Source: an uncultured Selenomonas sp.
GTDB lineage: Bacteria > Bacillota > Negativicutes > Selenomonadales > Selenomonadaceae
Length of the DNA stretch: 34,925 nucleotides
NCBI GenBank assembly: GCA_902780535.1
Contig: CACZFT010000006.1
Location: 1-34,925 of the forward strand
Direction: 5' to 3'
Shown: in pieces, positions 30,929 through 34,925 of the stretch
How the letters are laid out: each line of letters starts with the position of its first letter
Position numbering within the stretch: the first letter of the stretch is position 1
Notes under the pieces: model-generated
What the model saw: the letters and a program-made list of their open reading frames with translations, nothing else
Told to the model about the DNA's origin: nothing
The model's database searches: none
Position numbers and translations under genes: made by a program

Positions 30929-31384
30929 ATGAAGAAAGTCGACACCGTGAGATTTGGCACCATCGAGATCGATGAGAAGAAAGTCGTGCATTTCGCGCAG
31001 GGCATTCCCGCGTTCGAGGACGAACACGAGTTCGTCATCATCCCGTATGACGAAGAGAGTCCCTACGTCTTCCTGCAGAGCCTCGCGACGCCCGACCTCG
31101 CGTTCCTCATGACCGTCCCGTATCTCTTCTTCAAGGATTACGAGTTCGAGATTGACGACGCGACGGAGCAGCAGCTCGGGCTCGAAAGCCCCGACGACGT
31201 CATCGTCTACACGCTCCTGACCATCCCGCAGGGGCGCATCGATGACATGACGGCCAACCTCATGGCGCCCGTCATCATCAACCAGCGCACGATGGCCGGC
31301 AAGCAGCTCGTCCTCGAGAAGGGCGCCTACACGACGAAGCACCGCCTCTTTGCAGAAAAGGATGCTGGAAAGGAGGCGCGCTGA
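30929..31384 (+). CDS. fliW: Flagellar assembly factor FliW
   Basis: FliW (151 residues) binds flagellin or CsrA. When flagellin is exported, freed FliW antagonises CsrA and relieves repression of flagellin translation. Conserved blocks are TIEIDEKKVVHFAQGIPAFE, FLQSLATPDLAFLM and NLMAPVIINQRTMAGKQLVL. The start is ATG 30929, 9 bases after GGAGG; the upstream ATG 30884 is rejected. The stop overlaps the csrA start by one base (TGATG), so the two are coupled. Confidence 0.93.
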   Translation: MKKVDTVRFGTIEIDEKKVVHFAQGIPAFEDEHEFVIIPYDEESPYVFLQSLATPDLAFLMTVPYLFFKDYEFEIDDATEQQLGLESPDDVIVYTLLTIPQGRIDDMTANLMAPVIINQRTMAGKQLVLEKGAYTTKHRLFAEKDAGKEAR

Positions 31385-31611
31385 TGCTCGTTCTGACACG
31401 CAAGCCGCGCCAGCAGATCATGATCGGTGACGACATCGTCATCAACATCGTCGAGGTGCAGGGCGACAACGTCCGCATCGCCATCGACGCGCCGCGCTCC
31501 ATCAAGATCTATCGCGGCGAGATCTACCGCGCCATCCAGGAAGAAAACAAGCAGGCCGCCAGCCAGGTGCCGAAGGACATCGACCTCAGCGGCGCCCTGC
31601 CGAAACCATAA
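31384..31611 (+). CDS. csrA: Carbon storage regulator CsrA
   Basis: CsrA (75 residues) is a dimeric RNA-binding protein that represses translation at GGA motifs. It has the canonical MLVLTRKPRQQIMIG strand and the RNA-binding VRIAIDAPRSIKIYR segment. It is coupled to fliW. Two candidate targets lie in the flagellin leader at 34861-34876 and 34900-34907. Confidence 0.95.
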   Translation: MLVLTRKPRQQIMIGDDIVINIVEVQGDNVRIAIDAPRSIKIYRGEIYRAIQEENKQAASQVPKDIDLSGALPKP

Positions 31612-31662
31612 AGCAATACTGTAAAATGGACTGACAGGAAACATATCTACGGAGGGATTATC

Positions 31663-32154
31663 ATGATTGGACAGATTCAGGACATTGTCTCTGCGGCTGT
31701 CGTCATTGGTGCGACAGAGGCGTCGAGCAGCACGCCGGGGGCTGCGCAGGCAGCACAGGCGGCTTCGCAGACCGGCAGCCAGCAGCAGGATCAGCAGGAC
31801 AAGACGAACACGCAGGACACGCCGGCGGCTTCCGTCGACATCTTGCAGCAGGTCAAGAATGCCGCCGACCAGACGGACAAGACAAAGAATCCGCAGGATC
31901 AGCAGGACGATGACGACGACAAGAAGCTCGACGAGAAATCCGTCAGCTACATCACGGAAGAGCTCAACAAGCTCATGAGCCGCATCAACTGCAACCTCGA
32001 ATTCCAATACCACAAGGAAGTCAATACCATGTCAGTCAAGATGCTTGACAAGAAGACGGGCGACGTCCTCAAGGAAGTCCCGCCCGAAGCGCTCATCAAG
32101 CACATGATCAAGGCGAAGGACTGGCTCGGCGCCTTCCTCGACAAGACCATCTGA
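31663..32154 (+). CDS. flaG: FlaG-family flagellar protein
   Basis: FlaG (163 residues) has a low-complexity Ala/Gln/Asp-rich N-terminus (20-90) and a C-terminal FlaG domain (95-160: LNKLMSRINCNLEFQYHKE, VKMLDKKTGDVLKEVPPEAL). The family affects filament length; the mechanism is unclear. GGAGGGA precedes ATG 31663. The 51-base gap after csrA shows no clear promoter. Confidence 0.9.
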   Translation: MIGQIQDIVSAAVVIGATEASSSTPGAAQAAQAASQTGSQQQDQQDKTNTQDTPAASVDILQQVKNAADQTDKTKNPQDQQDDDDDKKLDEKSVSYITEELNKLMSRINCNLEFQYHKEVNTMSVKMLDKKTGDVLKEVPPEALIKHMIKAKDWLGAFLDKTI

Positions 32155-32181
32155 CCACACTGACCAAAGGAGGGAATCCCC

Positions 32182-33861
32182 ATGTCTACGACAGGCATCT
32201 ACGGCCTTTCAGGCTCCGGCATCGACGTTGACTCCATGGTCAAGGTCGGCATGATGACGAAGCAGAACCAGTATGACAAGATGTACAAGGAAGAGATCAA
32301 GAACGAATGGATGAAAGAAGCCTATTCGGATCTCTACAGCAGCGTCAATGAATTCAACCAGTCGACGCTCTCCACGTACAAGATGAGCTCGACGACGAGC
32401 CCGATGACAGCGACGAGCTCGAGCGAGGGTGTCGCGACAGCGACGGCGAACGCCGATGCGGCGAATATGTCGCATACGGTTACGGTCTCGTCAGTCGCGT
32501 CGAACGCCTACATGCAGTCGACGAAGGCCATCACGCGCAAAAACTCCTCGGCATCGAGCACGAGCATCTACCTCAAAGACTTGCTGTCGAGTACGGAGCA
32601 GGGGCCGTCGAACTACAGCACGATGTCGGATTCGCAGAAGCTCGAGACGGCGCTCTCGTTCACGATCAGCGACGGCGCGTCCGATAATTCGAATGCGACG
32701 ACGAAGGAAATTTCCTTCACATACAAAGACCTTTTCGAAAGCAACCAGACGCTCAACGACCTTGCGACGAAGATCAAGAATTCCGGCGTCAACATCCAGG
32801 CGTCGTATGACAGCGTCAATGACAGTTTCTCGCTTTACCAGAAAACGGGCGGCAAGGCAAACCAGATCAACATCACGGTCGGCAGCGGTTCGACGGATTC
32901 GGAAAAGCGCGCACGCACGCTGCTCTCGAGCCTGAACCTCGGCATCGTCACGACGGCAGATGATGGCACGCAGACGCTCGGGTCGGCTATCGATTATGAG
33001 ACGACGACATCGTCCTCGGCGGAGGGCAAGGATGGCAAGGCCACGATTGATGGCAAGACGTATACGACGACGGGCTCGAAAATCACGGTCGCGAACGTCG
33101 CGTACACGCTGGCCGGCAAGGGCACGACGACGGTTTCCGTCGCGCAGGACACCGACAAGGTCGTCGAGAACGTCAAGCAGTTCGTCACGGACTACAACAA
33201 GATGATCGATGCGCTCAACACGAAGTACTACGAGACGCAGTACAGCGACTATGGCGTGCTGACGAAGTCGCAGGAAAGCTCGATGACGCAGGATCAGATC
33301 ACGAAGTGGAACGAGAAGGCGAAATCGGGCCTGCTGTACCACGACTCGCAGCTCGGCAAGATCATCAGCTCCATGCGCGAGGCGCTCTACACACCGGTCG
33401 AGGGCACGGACAGCGACTACAACACGATGATGTCGCTCGGCATCACGTCCTCGACGGATCAGGGCCACATCAAGCTCGACGAGACGAAGCTCAAGAAAGC
33501 CCTCGCGGCTGATCCGAACTGCGTCCGCAGCGTCTTCTCCGCAAGCGGCGACGTCACGACGACGAACGCCGACGGCACGACGACGACCACGACGGACTAT
33601 GACAGCGAAGGCGTCATGAACCGCATCAGCGATGCGCTCTACAAGAACCTCAAGACGCTGAAGTCGTATGCGGGCGACTCGACCGAGACGTCCGATGGCA
33701 GTACGCTCGGCACGCTCATCGAGAACCTCAAGACGAAGATGAGCGACTTCAAGACGCAGATGGATGCCTACCAGAGCGCGCTCTACGACAAGTACGATGC
33801 GATGGAGTCCGCCATCCAGCAGCTCTCCGTCCAGCTCGGCTACATCACGGGCGGCAACTGA
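32182..33861 (+). CDS. fliD: Flagellar filament cap protein FliD (HAP2)
   Basis: FliD (559 residues) caps the filament and assembles flagellin. The N-terminal GIYGLSGSGIDVDSMVKVGM is the FliD_N start (domain about 8-110). The middle is Ser/Thr-rich, and the FliD_C domain (about 325-555) includes VVENVKQFVTDYNKMIDALN and ends in AIQQLSVQLGYITGG. GGAGGG precedes ATG 32182. fliS and a fliT-like chaperone follow, the usual order. Confidence 0.94.
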   Translation: MSTTGIYGLSGSGIDVDSMVKVGMMTKQNQYDKMYKEEIKNEWMKEAYSDLYSSVNEFNQSTLSTYKMSSTTSPMTATSSSEGVATATANADAANMSHTVTVSSVASNAYMQSTKAITRKNSSASSTSIYLKDLLSSTEQGPSNYSTMSDSQKLETALSFTISDGASDNSNATTKEISFTYKDLFESNQTLNDLATKIKNSGVNIQASYDSVNDSFSLYQKTGGKANQINITVGSGSTDSEKRARTLLSSLNLGIVTTADDGTQTLGSAIDYETTTSSSAEGKDGKATIDGKTYTTTGSKITVANVAYTLAGKGTTTVSVAQDTDKVVENVKQFVTDYNKMIDALNTKYYETQYSDYGVLTKSQESSMTQDQITKWNEKAKSGLLYHDSQLGKIISSMREALYTPVEGTDSDYNTMMSLGITSSTDQGHIKLDETKLKKALAADPNCVRSVFSASGDVTTTNADGTTTTTTDYDSEGVMNRISDALYKNLKTLKSYAGDSTETSDGSTLGTLIENLKTKMSDFKTQMDAYQSALYDKYDAMESAIQQLSVQLGYITGGN

Positions 33862-33907
33862 GCCGCCGGATGATGGGGGACGGGGGAACAGAATAGGAGG
33901 AACCTGA

Positions 33908-34321
33908 ATGGTAAACAACGCGGCAGAGGCCTACAAGCGCCAGCAGATCATGACGGCGACGCCCGAGGCGCTCACGCTCATGCTCTACAACGGCTGTCTC
34001 AAGTTCATTGATGAGGGCATCCAGAGCGTCAAGGACGAGAAATGGGAAGATGCCAACACGTCGCTGCAGAAGGCGCAGAACATCATCTCCGAGTTCCGCA
34101 TCACGCTCGACATGGACTACGACATCTCCAAGCAGCTCATGCCGCTCTACAACTACACGTACGACCGCCTCGTCGAGGGCAACATGAAGAGCGATGTCAC
34201 GATGCTCGAAGAAGCGCGCGGCATCATCAAGGAGCTCCGCGACGCCTGGGCGCAGGCCATGAAGAAGGCGCGGCAGGAGAAGGGCACGCAGGGCGTGCAG
34301 GGAGGCAGCTATGTCGGCTGA
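33908..34321 (+). CDS. fliS: Flagellin export chaperone FliS
   Basis: FliS (137 residues) is a helical chaperone that binds the flagellin C-terminus. AAEAYKRQQIMTATPEALTL and MLYNGCLKFIDEGIQS are diagnostic, as is MDYDISKQLMPLYNYTYDRL. AGGAGG precedes ATG 33908. The stop lies 11 bases inside the next gene. Confidence 0.94.
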   Translation: MVNNAAEAYKRQQIMTATPEALTLMLYNGCLKFIDEGIQSVKDEKWEDANTSLQKAQNIISEFRITLDMDYDISKQLMPLYNYTYDRLVEGNMKSDVTMLEEARGIIKELRDAWAQAMKKARQEKGTQGVQGGSYVG

Positions 34322-34679
34322 AGCAGGGGCCAAGAAGCAGCAGGGCGTCGATGCGGCGAAGCGGGACTTCACGCTCTACCTCACGCTCTCGAAGGAACTC
34401 CTGAAGTTCATCGGGCAGGAGGACATCGACGAATTCCTCTCGCTCGCCGAGCAGCGCGGCCGCCTCGTCGACCGCATGAAGAAGAACCCGGCGACGGAAG
34501 TCTATCGCAAGACGCCCGAGTGCGCCGCGCTGATCGACGAGATCCATCCGCTCGACATGCAGCTCATCTACAAGGCGAAGGCCTGGCTCAACAAGAGCCG
34601 CCGAAAGACGGCCGCTGTCCACGCCTATGACCTCCAGACGCTGAGCCCCGTCGGCAACCTTTTCAACAAGAAATACTGA
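34311..34679 (+). CDS. FliT-like flagellar protein
   Basis: This 122-residue helical protein overlaps fliS by 11 bases with GGGAGG before ATG 34311. LTLSKELLKFIGQEDIDEFL and the SLAEQRGRLVDRMKK stretch resemble FliT chaperones of FliD, and the position after fliD-fliS supports this. Homology is weak by eye, so the call rests largely on context. The gene is followed by the flagellin promoter, with only a weak A/T-run hairpin between. Confidence 0.65.
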   Translation: MSAEAGAKKQQGVDAAKRDFTLYLTLSKELLKFIGQEDIDEFLSLAEQRGRLVDRMKKNPATEVYRKTPECAALIDEIHPLDMQLIYKAKAWLNKSRRKTAAVHAYDLQTLSPVGNLFNKKY

Positions 34680-34714
34680 TCGCGAAAAAAATTCAATTTT
34701 TTTTCCAAAACCAC

Positions 34715-34741
34715 TTAAGTTTTTCGAAAAACATTCGATAT
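34715..34741 (+). promoter_or_regulatory. hag: Sigma-28 promoter of the flagellin gene
   Basis: TTAAGTTT (34715-34722), 11 bases, TTCGATAT (34734-34741), close to TAAAGTTT-N11-GCCGATAA. It gives a leader of about 165 bases before the ATG at 34916. Confidence 0.75.
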
Positions 34742-34747
34742 ATAGTG

Positions 34748-34907
34748 TGGAAGGAGCCAAAGAGAGCTCTTCCACGACGAATATCTCGATAATATGCAGG
34801 CAGCGGCTTCGGTCAGCTAGCAACCTTGGCGGCACCTGCCTATTATATAAATGGCGATAGCGGTCACGGATGGCCGTTAGAAAAAACAAACTCACATATC
34901 AGGGAGG
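34748..34907 (+). promoter_or_regulatory. Structured flagellin leader with candidate CsrA sites
   Basis: Three hairpins are visible. GTGGAAGGAGC/GCTCTTCCAC occupies about 34746-34774 with one bulge. AGGCAG (34798-34803) pairs with CTGCCT (34836-34841). CGGTC-ACGGAT-GGCCG (34861-34876) has GGA in its hexaloop, the classic CsrA recognition form. The SD itself, CAGGGAGGAAT (34900-34910), is a second GGA site. This two-site arrangement is that of the Bacillus hag leader. Confidence 0.5.
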
Positions 34908-34915
34908 AATTTATC

Positions 34916-34925
34916 ATGTCAATGG
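34916..34925 (+). CDS. hag: Flagellin gene start (3' end outside window)
   Basis: Only MSM can be read, 8 bases after AGGGAGG. The flagellin identity is inferred from the sigma-28 promoter, the long leader and its position after fliD-fliS-fliT; the coding sequence is not in view. Confidence 0.6.

Noticed and set aside
34796..34841. SAM or c-di-GMP riboswitch in the flagellin leader
   Set aside because: Short matches such as GCAACC occur, but the conserved cores of these riboswitches are absent.

Overview
This 34.9 kb window (about 60% G+C, dense, mostly + strand) reads like a chromosome segment of a motile, anaerobic, fermentative Negativicute close to Selenomonas. The basis is a Bacillus-type late flagellar block, a lactate/Etf-type energy cluster of the kind expected in lactate and propionate metabolism, and FlgL sequence of a type I associate with Selenomonas. 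The genus is inference.

Region 1 (1-7.3 kb) holds a 5'-truncated SstT-type serine/threonine symporter, a stand-alone acetolactate synthase, a secreted NodB-type polysaccharide deacetylase, a Nudix hydrolase, a convergent DUF3089 hydrolase and an aldehyde dehydrogenase. Several intergenic hairpins here are terminators, one apparently with a promoter inside it and one inside a leader.

Region 2 (7.3-14.6 kb) is an apparent operon: GlcD-like FAD dehydrogenase, GlcF/HdrB-like Fe-S protein, an unrecognised 66-residue protein, EtfB, EtfA and a 719-residue membrane Fe-S protein with a NarI/DsrM-like cytochrome b part, two 4Fe-4S motifs and two CCG modules. It looks like a complete route from a 2-hydroxyacid (D-lactate is the best guess) through Etf to menaquinone. 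A 240-bp palindromic repeat lies in front of it.

Region 3 (14.6-21.1 kb) holds an APC permease with its PucR-type regulator. It is followed by a trio resembling staphylococcal vraC-vraB-vraA (hotdog-like protein, thiolase without the second active-site Cys, acyl-CoA ligase) and a 33-residue predicted membrane protein with its own promoter, leader hairpin and terminator.

Region 4 (21.1-24.8 kb) has a DAACS-family symporter (minus strand) diverging from ilvB-ilvN. Both face a promoter region with an 18-bp near-palindrome.

Region 5 (24.8-34.9 kb) begins with an inverted second copy of the repeat and then has the order yvyF-flgM-flgN-(flgN-like)-flgK-flgL-yviE-fliW-csrA-flaG-fliD-fliS-fliT-like-[flagellin start]. 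Sigma-28-like promoters precede flgM and the flagellin. The flgL reading frame is broken near its 5' end by what looks like a deletion at a 7-bp repeat. The flagellin leader carries two possible CsrA sites, fitting the FliW-CsrA-flagellin circuit whose regulators are encoded in the same block.

No tRNA, rRNA, CRISPR array, transposase or phage gene was seen.
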